In this document: in pieces, positions 1 to 8,994 of the stretch
How the letters are laid out: every line of letters starts with the position of its first letter
Position numbering within the stretch: the stretch's first letter is position 1
Source: Roseomonas sp. OT10
GTDB lineage: Bacteria > Pseudomonadota > Alphaproteobacteria > Acetobacterales > Acetobacteraceae
Direction: 5' to 3'
NCBI RefSeq assembly: GCF_020991085.1
Contig: NZ_CP087719.1
Coordinates: 3,802,001-3,866,000, forward strand
DNA: 64,000 nt
Program-made: the position numbers and the translations under genes
The notes under the pieces: generated by a model
What the model was told of the DNA's origin: nothing
Databases searched by the model: none
What the model saw: the letters and a program-made list of their open reading frames with translations, nothing else

Positions 1-1201
1 CGGCCTGCGCCGCGCGCGCGGGGTTGAGCCCGAAGGCGCGCGACATCGCCCCCGTCAGCCGGTCGATCGGCGAGCCCTCCTGGGTGCCGGAGGCGAGGTA
101 GACGCCGCGCAGGAAGGGCGCCGGGTCCATGCGCGAGCCGCCGAAGGCCGCCTGGACGAAGCCGGCGAGCGGCGGCTCCAGCGAGGCGAGCTGCGCCGGG
201 AAGCCGGCGATGGCGGCGCGCTGGGCGGGGCCGCGCTCCGTCTGCAAACGTTCCAGCAGCCGGTCGTTGAGGCGCTTGAGCAGCAGGGAGAATTCCGGGG
301 CGAAGCGGGCGGCGGCCCCCTCCGGGCCTTCCTCCACCGGGAAGGTGAAGCCCCAGACCTGGTTGCGCGTCTCGCGGTCCAGGTCGTCGAACATCTCGAC
401 GAAGCCGGGCAGCAGGTCCGCCTTGGTGACGATCAGGTAGACCGGCAGGCGCTGTGCCAGTCCCGTCTCCAGCTCCTTGATCCGGCGCCGCACCGCGCGC
501 GCATGCGCCTCGCGCTGCGCGGGGTCCAGCTTCGCGATCATGTCCACGCCGAAGGCGACGATCACGCCGTTCAGCGGCTGCCGCGGCCGCGTCCGGCGCA
601 GCATGCCCAGGAAGTTCTCCCAGCCCGCCTTGTCCGCCTGGGCATCGGAATCCTGGGTGGTGTAGCGGCCGGCGGTGTCGAGCATCACCGCCCGCTCGCT
701 CAGCCACCAGTCGCAGTTGCGCGTGCCGCCGACGCCCGCGACCTTGCCCTCCGCCAGCGGGAACTCCAGGCCGGAGCGGGCGATGGCCGTGGTCTTGCCG
801 GAGCCCGGCGGGCCGATCAGCACGTACCAGGGCAGCTCGTACAGGTAGCTGCCCTTGCCGGCGGAGGTGCGGCGCAGCGCGCCCAGCGCTTCGGCCAGCT
901 TGCCACGCAGCGCCGCCTCCTCCTCGGCCACCGCGCCGGCGGTGGGGTCGGGGGCGGAGGCCGTCTCGACGATGGCCTGGTCGCGCTTCTGCCGGCGCTT
1001 CCCCTGCCACCAGAGGAAGCCGAGGTAGAGCAGCACGACCAGCAGGCACAGCGCCGCACGGGCCCAGGCCGGCTCGAAGGGGCGGAACTCCCCCGTGCCG
1101 AGCAGGGGTGCGAAGAGCCAGATCACCGGCAGCAGCACCAGAACGGCCAGCAGCCCGGTGAAGCCCGGCACGCTGCGCAGGGCCAGCATCAGGGGGCGCA
1201 T
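1..1201 (-). CDS. tssM: Type VI secretion inner-membrane protein TssM (IcmF), N-terminal part
   Basis: TssM is the large inner-membrane component that, with TssL and TssJ, anchors the T6SS tail to the envelope. About 400 N-terminal residues are visible and the rest lies beyond the left edge. I read two hydrophobic segments at about residues 14-34 and 47-64. A cytoplasmic NTPase domain follows, with a Walker A motif GPPGSGKTT at residues 130-138 and the family motif VMLDTAGRY at about 172-180. The ATG at 1201 shares one base with the tssL stop (TGATG), so translation is probably coupled. The presence of the Walker A motif suggests the nucleotide-binding version of the family; some TssM proteins lack it. 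Confidence 0.95.
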   Translation of the reverse strand, partial: MRPLMLALRSVPGFTGLLAVLVLLPVIWLFAPLLGTGEFRPFEPAWARAALCLLVVLLYLGFLWWQGKRRQKRDQAIVETASAPDPTAGAVAEEEAALRGKLAEALGALRRTSAGKGSYLYELPWYVLIGPPGSGKTTAIARSGLEFPLAEGKVAGVGGTRNCDWWLSERAVMLDTAGRYTTQDSDAQADKAGWENFLGMLRRTRPRQPLNGVIVAFGVDMIAKLDPAQREAHARAVRRRIKELETGLAQRLPVYLIVTKADLLPGFVEMFDDLDRETRNQVWGFTFPVEEGPEGAAARFAPEFSLLLKRLNDRLLERLQTERGPAQRAAIAGFPAQLASLEPPLAGFVQAAFGGSRMDPAPFLRGVYLASGTQEGSPIDRLTGAMSRAFGLNPARAAQA

Positions 1202-2577
1202 CAGTTCGTCCCCCCGTTCTGCACCACGATCTCGATGCGCCGGTTCTCCTCACGCCCTTCGGGCGTCCGGTTGTCGGCGATCGGCTCGGCCTCGCCGCGC
1301 CCCTCGGCGCGGAACCGGGCGGGGTCGCCGCCCGTGGCGCGCTGGACCACCGCCATCGCCGATTCCGCGCGGGCCTGGGAGAGGTGGAAGTTGGACGGGA
1401 AGCGCACGGAGCGGATGGGCTGGTTGTCGGAATGGCCCAGCACCACGACGCGCCCCGGCTCCTCGCGCAGCGCCTCGCCGATGCGGGCCAGCAGGGGGGC
1501 GAAGCGCTGGTCCAGCGTGGCGGAGGCGGAGGCGAACATGCCGCTGCCCCGGATGCGGACGAGGGTGCTCTGCGCGTCGCCCGAGACGGTGACGAGGCCC
1601 TGGCGGATCTCCGGCTCCAGGAAGACGCGCGCCTTGTCGGCCAGCGTCGGGCGCGGCGGGGCGGGCGGCGGCGCGGGCGGCACCGGCGGCGCGGTGCGGG
1701 CGATGGCGGGCTGCTTGCCGGGCGGCAGGCCGATCAGCCGCTCGAACAGCCCGTCGGTGGAATCGTTCAGCGAGCTGGACAGGCCGAACCAGCCGAAGCC
1801 CAGCACGGCCAGCACCACCGGGATCGCGGTCCAGGCGGGGATGCCGCGGCGCCCGGGCCGGTGCGGCGCATCCACGCCGCGCCAGTGCGGCGAGACCTCG
1901 CGCTCCCAGGCGCCGCGCAGCTGCGTCAGCGTCTGGTACAGGCCCTCGCGCACGCGATCGAGCTCGGCCGCGCCGCCGCGCGCCAGGCGGTAGCGGCCCT
2001 GCATGCCGAGCGCGAGGCAGAGATAGGCGATCTCCAGCGCCTCGCGGTAGCGGCCCGGGTCCTTCTGCATGCCGGACAGCAGGTCGAAGAAGCGCTCGCC
2101 GCTGCGCACCTCCTGGTGGAAGGTGGAGACGAGGGAGCGCGTGCCCCAGCTGGACGCCGAGCCCCAGGGCGTGGCCAGCGCCACGTCGTCCAGCGCGGCG
2201 GCCAGGGCGTAGTGCGCGGCGCGGAGCTGGTCGGGCGAGACCTCCGCCGCGCGCGCATCCGCCTCGAACTGGCGCAGCGCCCGCACCGCGCGCTCGCGCA
2301 GGTCGTCGGGATTGGCGACCTGGGTGGGGCCGGACAGCCGCGCGAGCAGGTCGAGCAGCGGCGCCGCGGCGGCGGCGAGCGGCGAGAGCCCGACCTGCGG
2401 GATGGCCTCCGCCTCCCCCGCCATGCGCCCCTGCGGCGGGGGCGGCGGGGCGGCGGGGCGCGCCGCGGCGGAGGCGGGCGCCGGCCCCCCGGGGGCCTGG
2501 GCGGTGGCGCGCGGCTGCGGGCCGCGCACCACCGTGCGGTCGGAATCCTCGGGTTCGGAGAAGGGGTTGTCGCTCAT
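1201..2577 (-). CDS. tssL: T6SS protein TssL, DotU domain fused to OmpA-like peptidoglycan-binding domain
   Basis: TssL is the DotU-like partner of TssM in the T6SS membrane complex. The protein is 458 residues long. A proline/alanine-rich N-terminus is followed by the DotU domain (about 70-250), a single membrane helix near 260-285 (IPVVLAVLGFGWFGL), and a periplasmic OmpA-like domain at about 340-455 with the typical HSDNQPI and ENRRIEI stretches. This is the extended TssL type that grips peptidoglycan itself, so a separate TagL anchor is not needed. The ATG overlaps the tssK stop by four bases (ATGA). The start is set by that overlap and by the MSDNPFSE-type N-terminus. Confidence 0.95.
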   Translation of the reverse strand: MSDNPFSEPEDSDRTVVRGPQPRATAQAPGGPAPASAAARPAAPPPPPQGRMAGEAEAIPQVGLSPLAAAAAPLLDLLARLSGPTQVANPDDLRERAVRALRQFEADARAAEVSPDQLRAAHYALAAALDDVALATPWGSASSWGTRSLVSTFHQEVRSGERFFDLLSGMQKDPGRYREALEIAYLCLALGMQGRYRLARGGAAELDRVREGLYQTLTQLRGAWEREVSPHWRGVDAPHRPGRRGIPAWTAIPVVLAVLGFGWFGLSSSLNDSTDGLFERLIGLPPGKQPAIARTAPPVPPAPPPAPPRPTLADKARVFLEPEIRQGLVTVSGDAQSTLVRIRGSGMFASASATLDQRFAPLLARIGEALREEPGRVVVLGHSDNQPIRSVRFPSNFHLSQARAESAMAVVQRATGGDPARFRAEGRGEAEPIADNRTPEGREENRRIEIVVQNGGTN

Positions 2578-3908
2578 CCGCGGATCGCCCAGAGCTCCAT
2601 GCGCAGGTTCGGGAAGTCGCCGGAGACGTGGATGGCGAAGCCGCCCGCATTCTGCATGAACTGCCACTCGTCGCTGCCGCGATCGAGCTCGAAATAGGTG
2701 GCGCCGGCCGAGAAGGGGATCTGCCGCGGCGCGACCGGCAGCGGCCGGACATGGATGCCGGGCAGCGCCACCGTCACCAGCTCGCGGATCCGCTCGACCG
2801 CGCCGATCTTCACCTGGTGCGGGAAGACGCGGCGGATCTGCTCGGCCGGCACGTCCGCCTGGACGGTCAGCACGAACTGGCTGGTGCGCAGCAGGTTGCG
2901 GTCGGTGATGGCGCCGACGCGGACGTTGTTGCGCCGTTCCTGCAGCGGGATCGCCACCGCGTTGGTGTCGAGCTCGGAGGACAGGGAGCGGCGCAGGTCG
3001 GCGACGACGGGCGCGAAGGAGCGTTGCAGGTCGTCGTGGCGATAGGGCGGATAGGCCTGCGCCCGGCGGCCGGGATCGGTGAAGGTCGCCAGCTCCCCCG
3101 CGATCTGCGCCAGCGTCGCGAACAGCGCCTCCGGATGCACGTTGCCCGACGATGCCCAGTGCGCCAGCAGCGGCATCCAGCGGTTCAGCGATTGCAGCAG
3201 CAGGAAGTCGGCGACATCGGCCACCCCGCGCGCGCCGGGCTGCGACAGGCGCGCGGCCAGCGCCTCGGCCCGCTGGCCCAGCATGCCGACCAGCTCCGGC
3301 ACCAGGTTGCCCAGCACGGGCGAGGCGGAGACGCGCAGGCAGGGCGGGATGAAGCGCTCGTCGATCAGCACGCGGCGGTCCGCCTGCACCTCCACGATCC
3401 GGGCGAGGCCCAGGCAGGTGAAGCCGGCGCGCTCCTCGCTCTCCAGCAGGTAGCGCAGGCGCAGCCGGCCGACCTGCAGCTCGGCCGGCAGGGTGCTGTC
3501 GGAATGGGTGTCGAAGGCCTCGAAGCCGCGCAGCCCGTAGCGCGCCCCGGACTGCTCCGGCGCGTCGGAGAAGGCGACCTCGGCGCTGCCGGCCTGCCGC
3601 ACCGGGGCGGCGAGGTAGACGATCTGGTTGCGCGTGCCCTCCGGCAGGTCGAGCGGGACGGGCGGATCGGCGGTGGCGGGGATCGCGAAGGGCGTGCCGT
3701 CCTCCAGGATGCCGGCGGCGGTCACGGCGAACTTCCCCGCGGCCAGCAGGTCGCGGTCCAGCGACACCTCGGTGACGCCCCAGGGGTGCGGGCGCAGCGG
3801 CGCGGCGCGGGATTGCAGCAGGTGCTCGAAATGGCGGTCCTGCTGCTGGAAGTGCTGCGCGCGCAGGAACATGCCTTCCTGCCACACGACCTTGTCGGTC
3901 CAGACCAT
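2574..3908 (-). CDS. tssK: T6SS baseplate protein TssK
   Basis: TssK is the trimeric baseplate connector that links the wedge to the TssL/TssM membrane complex. The protein is 444 residues, the usual length for the family. The N-terminus MVWTDKVVWQEGMFLRAQHF is the family signature, and YRHDDLQRSFAPVV and the C-terminal FPNLRMELWAIRG also fit. It lies directly upstream of tssL with a four-base overlap, the commonest order in this T6SS class. The start is unambiguous because the signature begins at the first Met. Confidence 0.97.
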   Translation of the reverse strand: MVWTDKVVWQEGMFLRAQHFQQQDRHFEHLLQSRAAPLRPHPWGVTEVSLDRDLLAAGKFAVTAAGILEDGTPFAIPATADPPVPLDLPEGTRNQIVYLAAPVRQAGSAEVAFSDAPEQSGARYGLRGFEAFDTHSDSTLPAELQVGRLRLRYLLESEERAGFTCLGLARIVEVQADRRVLIDERFIPPCLRVSASPVLGNLVPELVGMLGQRAEALAARLSQPGARGVADVADFLLLQSLNRWMPLLAHWASSGNVHPEALFATLAQIAGELATFTDPGRRAQAYPPYRHDDLQRSFAPVVADLRRSLSSELDTNAVAIPLQERRNNVRVGAITDRNLLRTSQFVLTVQADVPAEQIRRVFPHQVKIGAVERIRELVTVALPGIHVRPLPVAPRQIPFSAGATYFELDRGSDEWQFMQNAGGFAIHVSGDFPNLRMELWAIRG

Positions 3909-4086
3909 CCTGCTTCCTAGGCGCCGCGCATCGGCATGGGAGGTGAAGGCGGGTCGGCCGGCGGGACGGGGAAGGCCCCCCCCGCCCCGCCGGGGGCATC
4001 ATACGGGCGGCGGGCCGGCCCCGCGCGCGAGCCGCCGGCCGCCGGAACGGATGCCGGGGCGCCTGGCCGGGACCCGCGGGCGGGCC
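3909..4086. other. Gap between fha/tagH and tssK
   Basis: These 178 bases separate the fha stop from the tssK start inside an otherwise tightly packed operon. The sequence is very GC-rich with runs of C and G. I see no ORF, no convincing terminator and no repeat. It may be a leader or a weak internal promoter, but nothing in it proves that. Confidence 0.4.
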
Positions 4087-5637
4087 TCATTCGCCCCGCT
4101 CCCCACGGGACGCCTTCTCGTAGGCGCGGGCGAAGGCCTTGCCGAAGGCGCTGTCGAAGTCATCCTCGAACTGCTCGACCACCTGCTGGTGCAGCTTGCG
4201 GTAGGCGTCCCACAGCCGCTTCTCCCTGGCGCCGGGCAGCAGCCCGCCGCCGGGGTCGGCGGCCTCGACCCCCGCGGGCGCCAGCCGCTCCAGCAGCGCC
4301 CGTGCCGCCGCCTGGGTGGCGGCGAGGGTGGCCACCTGATGCGCGGACAGGTCGGCGACCGTCTCCCGCAGCCCGGCCAGCCCATGCCCGCCGAGCAGCG
4401 CGGCCAGCGCGGCCTCGTCCGTGGCGGCGAACTTCACCGGGTTGTTGCCGGCGGCGCGCAGCATCGTCTGCTCGATGCGGAACTCCCGCTTCACGTCCGC
4501 CCGCGCGATCAGCAGCGCGCGCAGGCCGCCCACCGCCTCGCGCAGCACGGCCCCGGCGGCATGCAGCACGGCGTCGGGATCGGCGCCGGCCAGGGTGCCC
4601 GGCGCGATGCCGGCGCCCTGCAGCAGCGCGGCGAGGCCGCCGCCCGACACGCCGGGCGTGGCCACGGGGGGAACCGGGGCGGGGGCCGGCATAGGAGCGG
4701 GGGCCGGGACCGGAGCGGGGGTCGGCACCGGGGCGATATCGGCCAGGAAGGGATCGGGCGCCGCCACCGGCGGCGGGGCCGGCGGCAGCACCGGCGGCGC
4801 GGCCGGCACGGCGGCCGCGGGCAACGGCGCGAAGGGATCGCCCGCGGGCGCCGCCGGGGCGGCGGGCGGCGCAGCCACCGGAGGAGGCGCGGCCGCCGGC
4901 GGCAGCAGCGGGTCATCGTCCCAGGGCGAGGGCGCGCGCGCACCCGGCGGGGCAGCGGGCGGCGGCGGCACGGCGGGCGGGACCGGCGCGGCGAACGGGC
5001 TGGCGGCCGGGGCCACGGGCAGGTCCAGGTCCCAGTCGTCCACCGAGGGCGGCAGCGGCCGCGCCGCCGGCGGCACGAAGGCGTCGGCGGTCGAGGGCCG
5101 GTGGTCCGGCATCGGGGCCTCGTCCTCGCCGAAGGGGTCGAAATCCTTCGGCCCGGGCGCCCCGCCGCCGGTCGGCCCGGCCCCGAAGGGCGTGCGCGGC
5201 GGCGGCGGCGGCGCGAGCGGATCGTGCAGCGGGTCGAAGGCGTTGCCCGCGGCCGGCGCCGCGGCGAAGGGGTCCGGCGCCCCGGCCCAGCCGGAATCGC
5301 TCCAGCCGCCCGTCGCCGTGGGGATGGCCAGCTGCGCCTCGATCTCCCAGGAGCCCAGGCGCAGCCGGTCGCCCGAGGAGAGCGGGGCCACCTGGTCGCG
5401 CCCGACCGGCTCGGCCGCGTGGTTCAGGAAGGTGCCGTTGGTCGAGGTGTCGCGCACCTGCCAGCCGCCGGCCCGGTACTCCAGCACGCAGTGCCGCTTC
5501 GACAGCACGCGGTCGGGATCGGCCAGCACCCAGTCGCACTCGTTGCCGCGGCCGATCACCATCTCCCCGCCGGAGAGCCGGCGCGTCTCGGGCACGGCGT
5601 TGTCCGGGCAGCGCAACACGGACAGGGTCAGCTCCAT
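4087..5637 (-). CDS. tagH: T6SS-associated FHA-domain protein (TagH/Fha type)
   Basis: FHA proteins bind phosphothreonine and couple T6SS assembly to threonine phosphorylation, usually by PpkA. In this 516-residue protein the FHA domain occupies about residues 25-80, with the core motifs IGRGNECDWVL, SKRHC and DTSTNGTFL. A long, low-complexity Pro/Ala linker (about 100-330) follows. The C-terminal TagH-type domain (about 335-515) includes FRIEQTMLRAAGNNPVKF and a final DFDSAFGKAFARAYE. The PAAR stop is only four bases upstream of the start. No kinase or phosphatase gene is visible here, so the partner must lie elsewhere. Confidence 0.9.
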   Translation of the reverse strand: MELTLSVLRCPDNAVPETRRLSGGEMVIGRGNECDWVLADPDRVLSKRHCVLEYRAGGWQVRDTSTNGTFLNHAAEPVGRDQVAPLSSGDRLRLGSWEIEAQLAIPTATGGWSDSGWAGAPDPFAAAPAAGNAFDPLHDPLAPPPPPRTPFGAGPTGGGAPGPKDFDPFGEDEAPMPDHRPSTADAFVPPAARPLPPSVDDWDLDLPVAPAASPFAAPVPPAVPPPPAAPPGARAPSPWDDDPLLPPAAAPPPVAAPPAAPAAPAGDPFAPLPAAAVPAAPPVLPPAPPPVAAPDPFLADIAPVPTPAPVPAPAPMPAPAPVPPVATPGVSGGGLAALLQGAGIAPGTLAGADPDAVLHAAGAVLREAVGGLRALLIARADVKREFRIEQTMLRAAGNNPVKFAATDEAALAALLGGHGLAGLRETVADLSAHQVATLAATQAAARALLERLAPAGVEAADPGGGLLPGAREKRLWDAYRKLHQQVVEQFEDDFDSAFGKAFARAYEKASRGERGE

Positions 5638-5641
5638 CGCG

Positions 5642-5944
5642 CTAGCCCCCGATCAGCACGGTGGGCAGCCCGACGATGACCGTGCCGCCATGGGCGGTCA
5701 TGTCGCCGATGCGGATCGCCATGAGGCTGTTCACCAGCACCGTCACGCTGCCCTTCACCAGCACATCGGGCGGGCCGACGCAGACGCACATGTCGGTGAT
5801 GCGCGCCTGCGGCAGGCTGCCGGTCAGGACGTTGACCGAGCAGGGCGGCAGGATCGGCCCGCCGACATGCGGGATCGGCGGCAGGCCGGGCGTGACCATG
5901 GGGCAGACATGCATGTCGCCGATGCGGGAGGCGGGCATTCCCAT
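5642..5944 (-). CDS. PAAR-motif T6SS spike-tip protein
   Basis: PAAR proteins cap the VgrG spike and sharpen it. This one is 100 residues, a stand-alone PAAR with no effector extension. The sequence has the repeated glycine-anchored PAAR pattern: MPASRIGDMHVCP at the start, then ARITDMCVCVGPPDVLVKGS, and a final RIGDMTAHGGTVI. The His and Cys residues in HVCP, CVCVG and TAHGG probably ligate the metal at the tip. It sits between vgrG and the structural genes, so it is probably the dedicated tip for the VgrG encoded upstream. Confidence 0.92.
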   Translation of the reverse strand: MGMPASRIGDMHVCPMVTPGLPPIPHVGGPILPPCSVNVLTGSLPQARITDMCVCVGPPDVLVKGSVTVLVNSLMAIRIGDMTAHGGTVIVGLPTVLIGG

Positions 5945-5971
5945 GACGTCGGTTCTCCCTCGCGGCGCGGG

Positions 5972-6565
5972 TCAGGGGGCTTCGGGCGGCAGGCGGCCGG
6001 CGCCGCCGCCGGCGATGTCGCGGGCGGAGGTGAGGAAGCGCGCGAAGCGCTCCTGCACCCGCTGCGGCTTCGGCCCGCGCACGGCGGAGAGGGTGACGGA
6101 CCCCGCCACCGCCACGCCGGTCAGGTGGTCGCCGGGCGGGACCGCCGGTGCCTCCGGGGGCGCCATGGAGCCGCCGGACCAGAAGGCGCCGACGGCGGCC
6201 CAGGCCTCGGCGCTGCGGAAGCCGGACTTCTCGGCCGCCGCCATGGCGGCGCGGCGCTGCGCCTCCTCCGGGCGGCGCACCCAGGCCTCGGCCGCCTCCA
6301 GGGCGGCGAGGTCGTCGGGCGTCGCCTCGGCGAAAGGGACAGAGCGGGCGCACATGCAGGCCCACCAGACGCATTCGCGCTTGGGCAGGGCGTGGGCGGC
6401 CAGGCGCGAGGCCTCCTGCAGCAGGCCGGCTGCCTCCAGCCGCGCGACTGCCTCGGCCGCGTCCGGCGCGCCATCGAGCAGGGCCGCCGCCTGGCCCTGC
6501 AACTCCAGGCGCGGCAGCAGCGGCGCCAGCGGGACGGCGAGCTTGAGGGGGGCGGGGGGACTCAT
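5972..6565 (-). CDS. T6SS-linked protein resembling the DUF6931 family
   Basis: This 197-residue cytoplasmic protein has no signal peptide and no membrane segment. It is largely helical, with a Cys/Trp-rich stretch (KRECVWWACMCA) at about residues 62-73 and an alanine-rich C-terminal half. Sequence and position resemble DUF6931 proteins, which occur in T6SS operons next to VgrG and PAAR; their function is unknown to me. It starts ten bases after the vgrG stop. A role as an adaptor or chaperone for spike or cargo loading is inference from position only. Confidence 0.7.
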   Translation of the reverse strand: MSPPAPLKLAVPLAPLLPRLELQGQAAALLDGAPDAAEAVARLEAAGLLQEASRLAAHALPKRECVWWACMCARSVPFAEATPDDLAALEAAEAWVRRPEEAQRRAAMAAAEKSGFRSAEAWAAVGAFWSGGSMAPPEAPAVPPGDHLTGVAVAGSVTLSAVRGPKPQRVQERFARFLTSARDIAGGGAGRLPPEAP

Positions 6566-6575
6566 CGCGGCGCCA

Positions 6576-8597
6576 TCAGTTGATCATCACGAGGCCGCCC
6601 TTGATGACCATCAAGGCGTCGGCGGACTGCTGCACCATGACCCCCTTCACCTCGACCTTGACCGTCCCCTTGATGGTGACGCCGATCTGGTCGATCACGA
6701 TGGAGGAGCCGCCCACCTTCAGGGTGATCGACTGCATCGCCTCGATGTCGATCTTGCCCAGGGCAGCCTTGATGTCGATGTTGCCGAGCTTGACCTCGAG
6801 CTTCTCGTTGCCCATCGAGATCTCGGTCTCGCGATTGCCCATCTTCACCACGAGCTTCTCGTTGCCCATGGAGATCTCCGTCTCGCGGTTGCCCTGCTGG
6901 ACGGTATGGGTCTCGTTGCCCTGCTCGATGGTGACGGCGCGGTCGGCCTTGACCGTGTGCGTCTCCTTGCCCGTCGTGACCTTGGTCGTCAGGTCGCCCT
7001 TCTCCACCGTGACGGTGCGGTTGCCGCTCTGGACGGTGGTGGTGTCGTTGCCCTTCTGGATCTTGGCGTCGCGGTTGTCCTCGACGACCGTGTTCATGTC
7101 CTTCTCGGCGTGGAGATAGACCTCCTCGCTGCCCTTCTTGTCCTCGAAGCGCAGGATGTTGGCGTTCTCCGCGCTGCCCTGCTTGGAGGAGCGGGTGACG
7201 ACCCAGCTCCGCGTCATGTTGTCGGGCAGCGCGTAGGTCTGCTTCGCGTCGTTGTTGTAGAGGCTGCCGAGCACCACGGGCCGGTCCGGGTCCCCGTCCA
7301 TGAAGCCGACCAGCACCTCGTCGCCGATGCGCGGCAGGAACCAGGTGCCGCCCCAGGCGCCGGCCGCGCCCTGCGCGACGCGGGCCCAGCAGGAGGAGGT
7401 CTCGCGCCGGCTGCCCTTGCGGTCCCACAGGAAATGGATCTTCACCCGGCCGTATTCGTCGCAGTAGATCTCCTCGCCCTCCGGCCCGGTGACGATGGCC
7501 GATTGCAGCCCCGGCATGACGGGGCGCGGGCGCGGGTTCGGGTTGCGCCAGGGACGGTCGGCGGGGATCAGGGTGAGCGCGTTGCGGTAGACCGCGTCGC
7601 CGCCGCCCGCCATGTGCGTCTCGTCCACCGCGGAATGCCGCGCCTCGGTCACCAGCCAGGGCTTGGTCTCGCCCTCCAGCGCGGCCCGCACCAGCAGCCG
7701 GCCGCCCGCGAAGACCGCGGGGTTGCGGCCGTTGGCCTGCACCGCCTCGGCCAGCGCCTCCTCCGTCTCGATCTCCAGCTTCGCCGGATCGGCATCGGGC
7801 CGCACCGCCTGGCCGCCGGGCCAGTGATAGACCTCCCAGTCGCCGGAGGAGGTGTCCATCACCGTGCTGGCGGTCTTGTTCAGCAGCGCCGCCGGGCGCA
7901 GCCCGTCATAGTCGCGCGCCACCGTCTTCGCCGGGCGCTGCCGCGTGGAGGGATGCCATTCCCAGAGCGAGTCCGGCCCCGCCGCCTCCGCCCGCACCGT
8001 GACCGGGTCGCCGGGGATGGCGGGGAAGTCGGCATTGGCCCCGGTGACGTAGAGGGTGTGGTCGCCCTCGTCATGGCGGAAGAAGTAGCCGCCGCCCACC
8101 TCGTCCAGCAGGCGCTGGATGAAGTCGAGGTCCGTCTCGTTCCACTGCACCACGTAGTTGCGCGCGCCCGAGGGCAGCGTGCCGAAGCGCACCGGCGCGA
8201 CGTTGCCCTCCTGCAGGATGGCCTGCGCGATCGCCTGCACGCTCTTGCCCTGGAAGATGCGGCAGTCCGTCGTGCGGGTCAGCTGCCAGAGCCGCGGCGT
8301 CGCGTCGAGCCGGTAGCGGGTCAGCCCCCGCCCGTAGTCGCCGGCACGGGCGAAGCGGCTGACGATGCCGTGGAAGTAGCGCTCCGGCTGGTTCGGGACG
8401 GCGAGGATGCAGGTGACCGGCTTGCCGATCAGGTCGGCGGGCCGGAGGTCGTCGCGCGACGAGAAGACCTCCGCCTCGATGGCGAAGGGCCGGCCGATCG
8501 CCTCCACCACCTCGAGGCGGCGCAGGATGAGCACGTCGGCGCCCAGCGGGGTGGTGATCCGCAGCAGCCGGTCCGACTGGGCATACCCGCCTGACAT
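6576..8597 (-). CDS. vgrG: T6SS spike protein VgrG (TssI)
   Basis: VgrG forms the trimeric spike that carries effectors out of the cell. The protein is 673 residues. It has a gp27-like N-terminal region (about 1-370) with NETDLDFIQRLLDEVGGGYF, then the gp5/OB-fold region with WARVAQGAAGAWGG and FLPRIGDEVLVGF (about 400-450). It ends in a beta-helical needle made of short repeats such as GNRTVTVEKG and GNETHTVQQGN. It stops after the needle with VMIN, so it carries no fused effector domain. It is the first gene of the minus-strand operon, divergent from the lipoprotein/caspase pair. Confidence 0.96.
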   Translation of the reverse strand: MSGGYAQSDRLLRITTPLGADVLILRRLEVVEAIGRPFAIEAEVFSSRDDLRPADLIGKPVTCILAVPNQPERYFHGIVSRFARAGDYGRGLTRYRLDATPRLWQLTRTTDCRIFQGKSVQAIAQAILQEGNVAPVRFGTLPSGARNYVVQWNETDLDFIQRLLDEVGGGYFFRHDEGDHTLYVTGANADFPAIPGDPVTVRAEAAGPDSLWEWHPSTRQRPAKTVARDYDGLRPAALLNKTASTVMDTSSGDWEVYHWPGGQAVRPDADPAKLEIETEEALAEAVQANGRNPAVFAGGRLLVRAALEGETKPWLVTEARHSAVDETHMAGGGDAVYRNALTLIPADRPWRNPNPRPRPVMPGLQSAIVTGPEGEEIYCDEYGRVKIHFLWDRKGSRRETSSCWARVAQGAAGAWGGTWFLPRIGDEVLVGFMDGDPDRPVVLGSLYNNDAKQTYALPDNMTRSWVVTRSSKQGSAENANILRFEDKKGSEEVYLHAEKDMNTVVEDNRDAKIQKGNDTTTVQSGNRTVTVEKGDLTTKVTTGKETHTVKADRAVTIEQGNETHTVQQGNRETEISMGNEKLVVKMGNRETEISMGNEKLEVKLGNIDIKAALGKIDIEAMQSITLKVGGSSIVIDQIGVTIKGTVKVEVKGVMVQQSADALMVIKGGLVMIN

Positions 8598-8994
8598 GGC
8601 CCGAGACTTCGCCCCCGTTCAGCCCGGCGGGCCGGCCTTGCCGGGGCGGCGGAAGGGAAGCGGCCGGGGCATCCGCCGCGGCAGGCTCCGCGCCGTCGCC
8701 TGCCGGGTCGCCCTCGGGGCTGCCTGCGGGACCGACGGAACCCGTGCCGGGAGGCCTGCATCACGATGCACCATCTGCGCGCCCTTCCCTGCCCGCCAGC
8801 CCCTGCCGGCAACCGATTCTCTCACGGGACGACACCCTGCGGTAGAGCGGCGCGGCCGGAAAGGGCACATCGCCGGCCCGCAAGCCGACCCGGGCGAACC
8901 CTAGGCGCCGCCGCGGCGCGCCTCTCCATCCGTTCGGGTGATTCCCGACGCGCAACTTCTGCTCTACCGTCTCACGTCGAGAGAGGAGTCCGCC
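8598..8994. other. Divergent intergenic region between vgrG and the lipoprotein gene
   Basis: This 397-base region must hold the promoters for the T6SS operon (leftward) and the lipoprotein/caspase pair (rightward). Several open frames cross it, but all lack ribosome sites and recognisable protein features. A purine-rich ribosome site GAGAGGAG lies just before the ATG at 8995. I could not identify a convincing -35/-10 pair on either strand. Confidence 0.5.

Noticed and set aside
1201-4002. 933-codon minus-strand frame as one fused T6SS protein
   Set aside because: Its C-terminal half is TssL, but the N-terminal half is an out-of-frame reading of tssK. The tssK and tssL genes overlap by ATGA and each has its own start.
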